From the NCBI RefSeq assembly GCF_030704535.1, contig NC_081815.1, positions 3,544,501-3,608,500 of the forward strand: a DNA stretch of 64,000 nucleotides, in the 5' to 3' direction. This document shows positions 35,443-48,100 of the stretch, one piece after another. The notes below the pieces were generated by a model that did no database searches, was not told where the DNA came from, and saw nothing but the letters and a program-made list of their open reading frames with translations. The DNA comes from Vitis vinifera. Lineage: Eukaryota; Streptophyta; Magnoliopsida; Vitales; Vitaceae. Position 1 is the stretch's first letter. Every line of letters begins with the position of its first letter. The position numbers and the translations under genes were made by a program.

Positions 35443-35454
35443 AACGACGTCGTT
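35443..35454. promoter_or_regulatory. Perfect palindrome AACGACGTCGTT upstream of Nudix copy A
   Basis: A 12-bp perfect palindrome with a GACGTC core, a C-box-type bZIP site, about 80 bases upstream of the start codon at 35362. The same 12 bases are kept upstream of copy B at 50380-50391, although nearby sequence has changed. It may lie in the promoter or the 5' leader. Confidence 0.5.
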
Positions 35455-37439
35455 GGAGCTCTTGCATTCTCCGAGGTGACTTGTGTCAGCCATGCACCTG
35501 CCTAATAGGCCATGTGCCCGCTTCGCAAAATTAGGTCTTCAACTTTTACACGAGAGGACTCGAGCGTCGAGACAACTCCTTTTAGAAAGCATTAAAAAAA
35601 AAAAAAGGCGATTAAAAGGATGAAATCAATCGACTTATGGAATACTAACCTTCACCTTTTTTCAATCTAAAAATTATCTATAAAAATACTCTCCTTTTTT
35701 TCTTATTAAAATAATAATTTTTAAAAACATACACATAAATAATAAAAAAATATTAAAGATATTTATATCAAAAATTAGAAATTCAAAAATAGGAAAAATT
35801 AATTTTACAAATTTAAAATTTTTTTCATCTCTTTTAATCAACTAGTAACTGCAAATGTGCCAAAGCACATAAGAGAATATAAAAAAAGTTCAACAAAAAA
35901 ATTAGTATGTGAATTTATTTTTTTAAAACTTATATAAAATCAAGTAAATATTCAAAATCAAATAATTGAATTAAACATGAAACCAAATTAAAAAAATAAT
36001 TAGGATTAAATACAAATAAGATTACATTTTTGGGCACCAAATTTTATGATAATAAAATTATTTTTTAACTAATGTTCTTATATTATAAAAATAAATATCC
36101 TTGGTCATAAACATTTACCAATTTAAATTTAAACATATTATTTATTTCTTTTACACTAAATTTATAAAAAAAATTTGTGTTAATTATTTTACATATGTTC
36201 AAATTTTTTTTTTGCCTTTTATATAAGACTTTTTTTTAATAAAAATAAGAACAAAAATGAATTAATTTGAGCAAGAAATTTGAGGATTAAAAAAATTTAA
36301 AAAAAAATCTCAAATCGATGGCATTGTCAGACCAAACCCATTGGAAGAGTTGAAGTGAAAATTTTGAAAAGAATAGAAAATGACAAAAGAAGAAAAAGCT
36401 TTTGAAACTTTAAAGAGAATAAAATTTATAATGGATGAGAAATTTGAAAAGTTTTTAAACTTTTAATAATAAATTTTTATAACATTAATTATATTAATTA
36501 TGTGGTTTTAAAGAGAATGAATTAAGACATTTTTGGAATGAAAAAATTGAAGAGTAATTAAAAAATTAATGATTGATTTTCATAACTTTCTTTTCAAAAA
36601 ATAAAAAATAAAATATTTATATTAAATTTAAAAATTCTTATGGAAAAATTATTGACTATATATTATGTTGTTCAAAATTATTTTAAAAATATATTTTTTT
36701 AATTCATTTTTAAAAACCATTATATATTTTATAAAACTTATTATTATTTTTTGTTTCTAAGATAGAAAATAGAATCCAAATTAAATTAAATAATTCCATA
36801 TCAAAGAAAAATATATAATATATCAAATTATTCAATCAACCGAAAAAAATATAAAGGAATAATAAGTTTTGTTCTAAAAAAATTTCTAAATCAAAATAAT
36901 TAAAATTTTAATTAAAATTTTTTTATCATTTTGGTACATTTTATATCAAAATCTTAATATTTTTAATATAATGTTGTAATTTCCTTAATAAAATTTAAAT
37001 TTGTTTAAATAAATAATGTAAATGAGTGATGAAACTTTTTATTCAGTAATTATCTATAATATAGTAAGTGTTATTATTAATTCACTATTATTTTATTAAA
37101 TATAAAAGTTTAAAATATTTAAATATCTCAAAATGAATGAAAATCACTATTTATAGTTATAAAAAGTAAACAGTTTGATGTAATTAATTTTTAAAAAAAA
37201 ATAATTTATTTCATTGAAGAAATGAAAGATAGGTTAGGATAATAAGAAAATATTAATAATAAATATAAGTATTAAATACATTTTATTTGTTTTCTCAAAA
37301 CACATTCAAATACGATTTAACATACTTTGAATTTGTTATTAAGAAAAAAAAAATACCTAATTTGTAGAAGAGTTTTAAACAAATCCTAATTGTTCTTCAT
37401 GTCAATTCTAAATCCGAAATCGAAAAAACACTTTGCGGT

Positions 37440-37665
37440 GATCTCCAATCATAACCAAACTTCTCTCCATACATATTATAAATAAAGACTAATAAACATC
37501 ATATTGGTGGATCATAGGGCACTTCATCAAATAGGATGAAGGTCTCTTATCATAACAGACTTCTCTCCATACATATTATAAATAAGTCAAAATCAATGGT
37601 TAAAACTAATAAACATCATATTGGTGAATCATAGGCACTTCATCAAATAAGATGAAGGACAAATT
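37440..37665. repeat. Tandem duplication of about 100-110 bp
   Basis: CTTCTCTCCATACATATTAT occurs near 37461 and again near 37560. Each copy is followed by AATAAACATCATATTGGTG and CACTTCATCAAATA.GATGAAGG. The copies differ by small indels. Confidence 0.8.
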
Positions 37666-37867
37666 GTTGTGCCAAAGGGGACGTAGGATTGTTGTGTCGA
37701 AGATGAATGCTCGATTTGAGAGGTTTCTCACAAATTAACAGTTTCCTTCATAGTTTATTGTGAAGAGTTTTAGGATTGAATTTGAATATAAATTAAAATG
37801 AAGTATTGAATTTGAATATAAAATCAAAATGAAGTTATAAATATTCACATTAAATTGAAGACAAATG

Positions 37868-39258
37868 AAAATATTAAATTTTTCGTTTACAATGACAATT
37901 TATGGAATGACTTCCATTAACCCTAATGAAATAAAAAGATTAAATTCTCATTTAAGTTGATTATGAGTATCAAAAAGATTAAATTTTAAATTATCTTTTA
38001 GGTTCGTTAATTTCTGGAATGGTTTTCGTCACGTGAAGTAATTAAAACTCTAATTAAATAAAAAAATTAAATAATTAGTATTGAAAATATTAAAAAAAAA
38101 TTAATTACCTTTTAGGATTGTGCTGATAATTTTAGGAATAGTTATATCAAATAATTAAAACTCCAACTAAATGAAAAGATTAAATTATCATTTAAATTGA
38201 TTATTAATATTGGTAAGGACATTTCTAGAAATAAAAAAAGTGAAAAACAGCTCATAGTTTTATAGGTGGTATAGAATGGAAATTGAAGGCAAATGAAAAT
38301 ATTAAATTTTTCATTACCTTGGGGGTGTTTGGTACATGGAATAGGAAAAGGAAATGAATATTTTGTTTCATTCCTAATGGAAATGAATTTGTCCATTCCA
38401 TTTCTAGTGTTTGGATGAATGAATTCAAGATTGGAATAATTATTTGTTTACATTCTAATGTGTGGTAATAACAAGAATGAGAATGAAAAATGACAATAAT
38501 ACCCTTACACAGTTTAAAATAATTTTTTTTATTTTCATTGAAAAATAAATAAATTTTGAAAATTTTCTTTTTGTTACTAAATATTAATACTAAAAAAATA
38601 GTCTTATTATGGGATGAAGAGACACCATGGCTTGATAAATGAAATGTAAGGGTAAAATAGTAATTTGAGACTATTTTATATTTTCTTATCCGGTGAATGA
38701 ATCAGAATACCACCTAGTTGTGATAAATTGAAATCCTTCTTATAAGTGGATTTGATTTCTGTAGGAATATTTTTTTATTCCATTTCTACCTTCATAAAAT
38801 TTATTCAAACATGGGAATGAGGGAGAGAATGAATGAGATGTCTATCTCTATTCCTCATTCCCACAAACCAAACGCCTCCTTTAGGTTTATGATAGGAATT
38901 TTATGGACGACTTCCATTAACCCTAAGGAAATAAAAAGATTAAATTCTCATTTAAGTTGATTACAAGTATAAAAAGATTAAATTTAAATTATTTTTTAGG
39001 TTTGTGATAGTAATTTGAGGAATTAAAATTCTAATTAAATGAAAAGATTAAATAATTAGTATTGAAAATATTAAATTTTTTGAATTACCTTTTAGGTTTT
39101 TTATGATAATTTTATGAATAACTTTCATTACTTCAAGTAATTAAAATCCTAAATAAATTAAAAGATTGAATTCTCATTTAAATTGATTATTAATATGGTA
39201 TGGCCATTTCTAGAAATAAAAGAGTGAAAAACAGCTTATACTTTTATAGGTAGTATAG
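37868..39258. repeat. Direct duplication of about 380-415 bp, copies separated by a MITE
   Basis: The block from TTCCATTAACCCTAA through GTGAAAAACAGCT and TTTTATAGGT occurs at about 37868-38282 and again at about 38890-39258, with the same order of motifs and moderate divergence. The insert between them is the MITE-like element at 38327-38883. Confidence 0.75.
38327..38883. mobile_element. MITE-like element with GTTTGGT inverted ends
   Basis: The left end reads GGGGGTGTTTGGTACATGG; the reverse complement of the right end reads GGAGGCGTTTGGTTTGTGG. The interior is rich in GGAATGA/TCATTCC motifs facing each other. Flanking ATTACCTT...TTTAGGTTT matches unoccupied relatives at about 38104 and 39087 (ATTACCTTTTAGG), which supports an insertion. 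The target duplication is ambiguous because of the T run. No coding capacity. Confidence 0.7.
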
Positions 39259-39869
39259 ATTAATCCTAAAAAAAACAGGAAAACAAAAATATAAATAAAA
39301 AAATAAGTTGGTTAACGTATTTTAATACTATTTTTTAGAATTTAAAAAAAAATACACTGAGAATAATTAAATATAAAAATTTAAAACACTATATATAACA
39401 TGTTTAAAAATATAAAAAACATATTGTGGATCAATGTCCACTCGAAAGAATACAGGATTCATATATATTGGTGAAAAAAATGATTTTAAAAAAAGTTGAA
39501 ATCACTATCTATTTTAGTTTATTTTTAAAAGAAAAAAAAATAAGAAAAAAAACTATAACTCCTTATTTAGGAAAAAACCTTATTTAGAGTCTAAATTCAA
39601 TTATCAAGTTACATATTGAGACAATATAGTGATAATTCATAACTCCCTTTAAGCCCCCATACTCACTATCTTTACTAAACATGGAGAAAATTATGAGAAT
39701 TAATCAATTAATCATAGATACCAACCACAAATCAATATACAGAAAAATAATAATTATAGCATATTACAATAATGTACTAGATAAATGATATGAGAATTAT
39801 GCAAACTAATAAAAAAGAAGATATTTCAAAAAATTAGGTTTTCAAGAAATTCCAAACTTTATTAAAAAC

Positions 39870-41050
39870 AATTTGGAATTAATGATTTCAATTTAATTTT
39901 TTATAAAAAAACTTTAATTTATTTTTAATAAATGATTTGATTCAATTTCACTTGTATTCAATTTTCAAAAAAGTTATTTAGACTTGTTATTGTTAAAAAG
40001 AGTTTATTAAGAACAATTTTATTAAAATAAAATAAAAAAATTTGATTTTATTACAAGAAAATAATTTTTATTTACTTTTGTTAGAAAAAAAGAAAGATTT
40101 TTTTACAATTTTATTTATAAAAGTGTTTCAATTTTATTTTTTATTTAAGAAAAGTGATTTTTACAAATTATTTAGAAAAATGATTTTTTATGACTTTATC
40201 TAGCTATGAAAGATATTCCAATTAAATAAACAAGACTTTTACTTGTAAAAATATTAAAATTCAATCCAATTGTATTAATAAAAAAAAAATATTAATAGGA
40301 AAATTAATTTTCACATAATCATTTACAAAAATGATTCATTGTTTGATTTTATTAAAAAAAATCTCTGACTCTACAAAAAGAGATTTCAAACTTATTGCTT
40401 TTTCAAAGGTTTCAAATTTATTAAAAAAAACATTAGAAAATATTTTTATCTAAATTTATAAAAGAGATTTTCATAATTTCACTCACAAAAGGTATTACAT
40501 TCGATTTTTTAAATTTATTTTTATTTTCTTTTGAAAGGACTTTATTTACTTAAAAAAAAAAAAAAAGCTTACAATATGACTATTTTATCTAAAAGAAAAA
40601 AAAAATTTACTTTTATTATTAAAAAAGGAAGATGCTTACAAATTGTTTAGAAAAAAATCTTTTACAATTTTAAATAAGAAAGAGAGAATTTTGGTTGACT
40701 TTTATTAAAAGGGAGTTTTATTAACAACTTCATTAAAAAAAATTGCTTTTTAAAAAGAATTTTTACAAGTTTATCTAAAAACAAAATTTTTATTTATCTT
40801 ATATTTCAAAAAAGAAAAATATTTTCACAATTATCTTTTATTAAAAAAAAAAAAAAAAGATATTTTCACAAGCATGGTTTTCAGATTCTGAAAAAAAAAA
40901 TTTGATTTTTTTTTTATTTTGATAAAATTAAGATAAGATTTTCAATCTTACTAAAAAAAGAAATGAATTTTAATTTTACTGTAAAAAAAATGTGCAGATT
41001 GTTTTTTATTTTTTGTTTTAAAAAAAAAGTTTTATGGAAATTTGGGGTTA
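39870..41050. repeat. Degenerate A/T-rich repeat array
   Basis: Motifs such as GATTTTTACAA, TTTATTTAAAAAAG and AAAAAAGATTTTCACAA recur in loose order with A-runs between them. It looks like a heavily decayed minisatellite or low-complexity expansion. No clear period was found by eye. Confidence 0.5.
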
Positions 41051-41194
41051 CTTTTCAAGCTTACTTCATGAGCAAGTAGGAGAAGGTGAGTCAAGGACTA
41101 TTTCCTTCATGAGAGATAGGTAGAAAAGGTGTTCTTAGATCTTTAACATAACATTTTCCACATAACAACATTTTGTGCAAGACATATATATTTA

Positions 41195-41745
41195 TATATG
41201 CCAATTTTAAAGGGAAGTATGCTGGATTGAAGCTAAGAGGTCTTTTTTGGGCAGCTATAAGGGCTACCTAAGTTCAATAATTTAATGGTTCTCATTGTTA
41301 CATGAGCTGGTGGGGAAGAATATAAGGTATTAGAGAAAATAATGGTTCTCATTGTTAATGTGTAGCAAATGTTGTGTTAATGTAGAGCAAGGCCGATAAG
41401 TGATATCCCTTGTAAACATGTCATGGCTTGCATTAACCATAAAAGAACATATTCAACACCATTCATTCACCAATTTCCTCTCAAATGAAGCTTATTTGAA
41501 GACATATAGTTGTATGATTCATCCTATTCCGAATCAAGCCATGTGGCTTGAAGTGGAGTATGATAAGTCGTTGCCCCTTTATTTAGAAGTGCATGCCCGA
41601 AATACCTAAGCTTAAAAGAATGAGACAACTTGATGAAGAGATTTAAGGAAAAAAAAGGTCTTTCCCTATAAGGTATGGCTTGTGCAAGAGTCTTGGACAT
41701 AACAAAAGATCATGTAATCATGATTCTAGTAATAAAAGAAGAGTT
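41195..41745 (+). pseudogene. MULE (MuDR) transposase C-terminal remnant
   Basis: The plus strand encodes NFKGKYAGLKLRGLFWAAIRAT (about 41203-41270), the segment that precedes the end of MULE transposase domains. After a gap comes IPCKHVMACINHKR (about 41405-41445), a SWIM-type zinc-finger half. Then AYLKTYSCMIHPIPNQAMW continues to EVEYDKSLPL (about 41490-41580). Frameshifts and stops separate these blocks. Terminal inverted repeats were not found, so it may be only a fragment. Confidence 0.75.
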
Positions 41746-41749
41746 AAAA

Positions 41750-42556
41750 CAATGCAGGTATTCATACTACATCATTTCTAATTAATTAATTATTATTTTT
41801 CTTTTTTCTTAGCACAATATTGTAATTTTTTTCTAGGAAAATGTTGGTGCTCCAACAAAGTGTGCAAGATGGTGGACAACAAAGTGAACTAAATTGATGA
41901 ACACAGTGAGCCCTTTGGTGGACAACAAGACTAGGATTTTGAAAGAAAGATTTTATTTTATTTTTCTTTTTGGAAAACAATGGATTCCAAGACTAGTATC
42001 AGTTTATATCCTCTTTTTTTGTTCTTGGTACTGTTTTGTTACGGGATCATGTCTCCTTGTTTTTATGATGCACAAAAGGATATGGTTTTATATATGGAGT
42101 GTGAACACATTGAAATTTGCATATATCGTCTTCAAATACAACTATTTATAGTCCACCCAAGTAAATTCCTTCATTTTCATTCATTGAAGTTTACAAATTG
42201 TATTTTTTTTTTCACGCTTCAACAATCATAATTGAAATACAACTACTAAAATTTTAAATAATATCATATCCAACCATTATCATCGTTATCTTTCAAATCA
42301 CTTTACACTCCTAACTTTTAATATCAAATGATTAAATTCTTCCGTTGGTAAAATTGGTTTCCAAAAAGACATCAAACTACTTCTCATCATTATCCCACAA
42401 TTACAACTTTTATTCTTGAATTTTATTATGCCTCAATTAATTTTGTTATTGGAGCTTGTAGATATCATTAAGGGTAAATAAGTAATTTTGTTACTTACAT
42501 TAGTTTCGGGTGTAAGTCTATTTAAACATTATTTCAAGGCGATGGTATTTTTCTTA
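41750..42556. other. Intergenic stretch, nothing recognised
   Basis: AT-rich sequence after the MULE remnant. The short open frames show no motif. It could include the 3' end of the MULE element. Confidence 0.4.
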
Positions 42557-44137
42557 CTTCCGTAATCATCGTTTGGAATCAATTTTATCATGGAAAGGAT
42601 TAGAGAGGTTAGACCATACGAGGATTTTGGTCGTTTGAAGCAAAATAGAGGGAATTTATACTCTGCTCTTTATTCCACCATATCTGGAAACATTAAGCAA
42701 TGAATCTCAATCTCTGAAGATCATCACCATCGTCGCTTTATAACAGTCGGTCTCGCATAGAATTCTCACGCTCCCGCGCGGTTTTTGCCACCGTCACCGT
42801 GCAATCAGTGGCGTTCATGCCGGATTTTCTGCCAGAAAATGTCATGCACGTCAGAAGCCGCGCCTCCCGTGCTCCAAACAGTCACCGCCACTACATCATA
42901 TCCGGAGCTTATAGTACGTATCTTGATGGCCCTGTTTGGTTGCCGAGAAAACGGAGGAAAAGGGTTGGAAATGAAGTTTTGTGTTTTGATTTTTCGGATG
43001 TTTGGTTCCCTGGAAAATGGAACACTCGACGTGAGTCTGTCAAGGTGTTGTGCGACACTCAGTTGAGCTGTTTCTTTCGTTATTGGGAACTGAACAAACG
43101 AGAATGGTGTGATGTGAATTTTGTTTCCGTCACTCTTTTCTTTTTCCGATTCTCAGCAAGCAAACAGAAACAAGTTGTACCTTTTTCGGAGGGACCGACG
43201 AAAGGAAACGGAAAAGAAGTTCACTTTCTTAAGAAACTAAAAACCTCATCTCACTAAAATGATTGTATAAGACTTAATTCAGTTGATTATTCTTTTTATC
43301 TCCTTAGGAAACAAACAATTGAAAATACGCGGTTTGATCTTTTCCATTTATTTTCTTCTATGTTCCTTCCATTTCTTCTGCTTGTTTGGAATGCGTTAAT
43401 TCTTCTGCTTGAGTTTTATTTGTATTGAAATTGATTGAAATAGGACAAAAATGCTGATTTATCAATGAAGATTGAAGAAGGGTTCGGACCCAATGGATTG
43501 GGTATTCTGACAACAGCTCATGTAAGAATGTTTTACTAGTGATTCTTTGTGTTAATTCTCTCTCTTTTAGTATTTGATTTTCATAAAATCAGCAGGGTTT
43601 CGTGCCTTGATTTTGTTCACGGGCTAATTACTAGGTTATCATTATGGTTGATGTTCAAATGTTTTATAGTTGATCCTTTTGTCACATTCACTATGTTGAA
43701 ACTGAAAACATTCAATATGTCATATATACCTAGTTTGCTGGTAGTATGGAAAATTTTCACTCTTTATCCTCTAGTTATGAAATCTGTTCGTTGATCCCCT
43801 TAATTTTCACTGCTCTCAGTTCTCACTTATTCTTACTTTCAAATTGATATTATGCTATCCATTGATCCATCATCCCTGGTTAAGAACCATTCCACGACAT
43901 TTAATTGCTTATATTTATTTATTTATTTTCCCTTTGGTAGTACTTTTGAAAACTACAACCGTCATTTCTTTGCATCTGTTCTTCTTAAAGTCCTACCTAT
44001 GCAACATTTTAGGAGATCTTCAGAATAATGTGCTTCTTCTAGCTTGAGATATTGCAGATATGACACAAATGTAGTGTTAAATAGGTTCTTCTGAAGTTCC
44101 ACTTGTCTTGTCTTATGATAAATATGAAAGGAGAAAA
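42557..44137 (+). pseudogene. Truncated, frameshifted copy of the 2OG/Fe(II) oxygenase-like gene
   Basis: This matches 59998-62170 of the gene at the right edge. Exon 1 (ATG at 42700, donor at 42914) has TGA as the sixth codon (42715-42717), where the right copy has TTA, and an extra base near 42768. Exon 2 is kept at 43444-43521 with a Gly-rich core (EEGFGPNGLGIL) and His for Asp at its last codon. Exons 3 and 4 are missing: sequence corresponding to about 61226-61838 is absent, joined near 43805. Homology stops at about 44137, so exon 5 onwards is absent. It is a dead 5' fragment unless an internal ATG is used. Confidence 0.85.
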
Positions 44138-44199
44138 ACAATAGTATCATAAATTTAAAGCATTCTGAAATTTAAAATTATGGTTATGGTATTGTCTAA

Positions 44200-44417
44200 G
44201 TGGTGTTTGTTTTTTTGGCATAGAAAATATCAAAATATTTGGTTTTTTCTATTCAGCTAAAAGTAACATGTTGACATCATCTAACATAACTAAAGTGAAC
44301 TTGTTATCAATATATTGAATTTAATTATGTTGAATGATATCAATAGATTACTTTTAACTTAATAGAAAAAGACAAATATTTTGGTTTTTTCTATTCAACC
44401 AAAAAACAAACACCGCC
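44200..44417. mobile_element. 218-bp PIF/Harbinger-type MITE
   Basis: The left end is GTGGTGTTTGTTTTTTTGGC; the reverse complement of the right end is GGCGGTGTTTGTTTTTTGGT. TAA flanks both sides (44197-44199 and 44418-44420), the 3-bp target duplication expected for PIF/Harbinger elements. The inverted match extends inward through TTTTTTCTATTCA. The ends closely match those of the large transposon at 52606-58687. Confidence 0.88.
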
Positions 44418-44420
44418 TAA

Positions 44421-45091
44421 GTAATTGGTGAAAAAAGGATAGCCTAATAATGGGCCTTTACTGAACACAAATATCACTGAGAATCAAATCTTATAAAGTT
44501 AAAATATTGAAAAGCATGTGGTCTCCCTAGTTTTTTGGTTCACTGGACTGGACAAGAAGCAGCTTATTAAACAGGGATCAACAGATTGATCCTGTCTTAT
44601 TGGGTCTCTTCTCAACTTTGTATATAATCTTTAGGGAATGTTCCCCAAGTTAATGGAGAGAATCTTTCTAAAGCCTGAAGGCACAAGTTAATGATAAGAG
44701 AGAAAAAAGGATGATGAAACAGGAAACAGTTGCCAATCTTTTTCTCTTCCTCCTTTTTATATTTTTTTGCAATGGAAAGGGCAACACATTTCTCAAGCAG
44801 GTAAAATAAATAATCAGAAAGTAAGAATCTCTCTGGCAAGTCCTATTTCTGCTTTATGTGATAGCAGTAGGTTTCTGGGTCTAAGTGACCAGGAAATCCA
44901 GTGAGGGTAACAAGGAAAGTTATATTTACTGTGATGCAATTTTCACAAATTAATATCAATCAACTTCCCTGATATTTCATATAGTTCCTCTGTTGATTCT
45001 GTGACTGAAGTTGTCTGAGCTTCCCTACAATTATTAAAGATAATAATAATAATAATTATAGTTAAAAGAAACAAAAAACAAAAAGGGAAGA
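44421..45091. other. Intergenic stretch between the oxygenase remnant and Nudix copy B
   Basis: No gene or clear repeat is seen. This spans the junction between the two duplicated blocks, and a simple tandem breakpoint is not visible. Confidence 0.5.
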
Positions 45092-45131
45092 TTGAGAAAA
45101 TGCGACAAGGAAAATGTGTCATATTACGAGT

Positions 45132-48100
45132 TTACAAGCAATCTCCCCTCCTTAAGCTCTGAAGTAGCTCCAAGTATCCTAAACTATCAGGGCCAATATA
45201 CCTGCAAAAATGAGAGAAGTAAATAATTGAAATAAGCAAACTGTTGGAACATTTTTTCTTACATCTGCTAAAAAACTGGGTCAAAATAACTCATTTGCTT
45301 TACAATGGACACAACTTCCAATATCTTTAGTATCTTTAGTAAGCAACTAGTACTGAAGATGGTATGTAATAACCTATTCTCTTCCATGTAAATATTGTCT
45401 GCTCTAAGCTAGAACACTAGGTTATGATCTTATTAGGACTTTGATTTAGTTAAGGTTGAAGATAAATGAGTGATGCATTAGTATAAGTTTTAGCTTCATT
45501 CAGTATAAATTCCATTTCTTTCTTTTATTCTAAATTGTCTAATTAGCTTCTTAGTAAGTTTAAGTTTGAAATTGTTCTGAAAATAGCAAAATGTTTAATA
45601 CTTTTAGAGGATTTTTTTATTTTATTTTATTTTATTTTTTGAAGTTTCAAATGAAAGTAGTATGTTTTTACTCCTCTAAACATGAATTTGGTAGTGGGTA
45701 ACTTTCCTATCACAAGATGTTTGTACGAGTCATTTCCATTTTGACTCTCCATGCTTGAAATGTAAAATGACCATTATGCCTATAGAGTGGGTCTTGGGGT
45801 TTGCCATGATATATGCCAAATAATAATTGTTTCCATTCACTCACACAAAAGCAGGAGAACAATAAGAGAAGGAATAGAGAAAAAGCTATACCCATGGCGA
45901 AACAGGAAATCAATGATGACAAGAGAACAATTTGCCTTGAAAAAGTGTGTCCTCCGTACAACATCTGCAACCTGTGACACAGGGATCAATCTGAAGCTCT
46001 CCACTTCTCCATCTGTTACATGTTTAAGAAGCCATTAAGGGGGATGGATTGAATCCAAAGAAAAATATTGCAGTTAATAACTTCCAAATGAAATGGAAAG
46101 TTGGAAACAAAGCAAATGCTCCAAGACTGAGTTGCAATTTTACAATTTCTAAAGTGAAGAAGAATGAGGTTGTGATGACAATTGATGAAAGCTGAGCATC
46201 AATATGTTTACCTTGGTTCTTAGGAATGAAATCGTCAGGGAGTTTTAAATCATAACAAAATAAAACATCTCGCTTGTATCGATACCCATCAATGTCACCA
46301 TATGAGACAGCACCAACTGGTACAGCTCTGTGAGTCAAGCATGTTCTGTCAGTATTATAAATTGTAAATGAGGAAGAAAATAAGAGAGGCAGAGAAGTTG
46401 GAATGAAAAAATCTAATGCAAATCAAGGATATATATTTGACTAACCAAATTTCAACTTCCTAGCCTCTATAAGCCCTATGATGAATATGGAAAAAGGAAA
46501 AGAAAATGCTTAAAATTGTTCGACCAAGTACTTTTAAGCACTGTCTTTCTTTCTGTTGCCATTTTTTTTTTTTTCTCTTTTACCAAAGCCAGTTGGACAA
46601 GTCATAGTTCAATGGCAAAGGAAAACTTACTCTTTAGACATTGATCTGGGGATTCCTGCTTCCTCTTCACATTCCTTCATAACATTCTCCTTACAGGCTA
46701 TCCCATGAGGCTGCAATTTTGATCAACAAAGTAAGAGATACAGAACTGCCTCGGAAAAAAAAAGGGCAAATGCTCTTATTGTACATGAAATTGAAATTTT
46801 GTTGATTGCTCAGCCAAATAATTTTATATAGCCAGCTTCTGATAGCCTGCATAATGGAAAAACAAAGATCCAGGCAGAAAATGGGCAGCCCTACAATGCC
46901 CACCCGGAATTTTCTTGTCTTTCCCCTTTAGTTATATACTTAAGATATAAATGTGAAACTGACATCTAGATAATGCTTTGAGCAGCACGATTTAACAAAC
47001 AGATGAACATGTTAATTGCATATTTTATAGAATATTTTTCATTCAATGGATCCTAAAACCTTTACAAGAACGGAAAAATCTTAGTTCTCCCCATGAATCG
47101 TATGGATCATAAAACTCTCTGATTCATTATTATGTATAAAAGCAGACAAACATGATTTCTTGCATGATCCATGCAAGGGATTTAAGTCATGACCTTTGAG
47201 ATGCCATTAGGCTATGACCTTTATCAGAAGGAATGTAGCACAATAGGACATAGAAAGCCCTTTTATGAGGCCACAATGCATTGAATTACTTATGAGAGCA
47301 CATAGAACTGGGTAATGATTGGTAAGCAAGAAGAAGAACTGTAATAATATGCAAAGGTAAAAGGCTGTTACATACCAGTCCTCCAGCAACTAGATGATCA
47401 AGCATTCCTGGATAAGTGGGCTTCACTTGACTTCTCTTGCCTATCCACAAGTATTTCTGCCCGTTTCTTTCCGTGTAGCCATTCATGTGAACTCCATAAC
47501 TCTATTCTTCCAAAAGCATTTAAAGGTGAAAACATAAGGTGGAGGGTACAATAATCAGCATATAAACATAAAATACCTTGGATTCATTTGTCAGACAGCC
47601 TTTGATACAAGAAAAATGTATATCTTACCATATGTGAAGATTCAATGTTTTTCAACCTTTTATTAGATGTAACAAGGTGAGAATTACATGGAAGAAGACA
47701 TACAATCCACAATTAATACATGTAGAAATAATCAAAGAGGAGATGCACAACCTTTCACCTCTATGGTATACAATCAAAATTTGCACCATCTTTTATTAGC
47801 AAAAACATGTGGATTTACCCTTGGCCTTTGGACAAAGGACTCACTATACACTATTTCCAAAATTGTGTAAGTAAAAAATTTAAGTGAGACCATGACAAGA
47901 TGATATTTCTACAACAAAGCGACAGACAGTTCACCATGATGTAAGCCACACTGAAGACTAGCTGGCTTATGGTTATTAAAGGAGGGTGACCAAAAAGAGG
48001 GAAATCACCAAAATCGACATTTAGAAAAATGTGGCACTAACATGGTCTAAGCTCTCAGAAAATTTTCTGCAATGCATGCTACCATATTATAAAATAATAC

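Larger units (their letters stand above)
35560..41180. other. AT-rich intergenic region between Nudix copy A and the MULE remnant
   Basis: No gene is seen. The stretch is mostly A+T, with tandem duplications at about 37440-37665, a larger duplication at 37868-38282 and 38890-39258 separated by a MITE, and a long array of degenerate A/T-rich units at about 39870-41050. Bases about 35603-39267 have no counterpart upstream of copy B. Confidence 0.6.
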
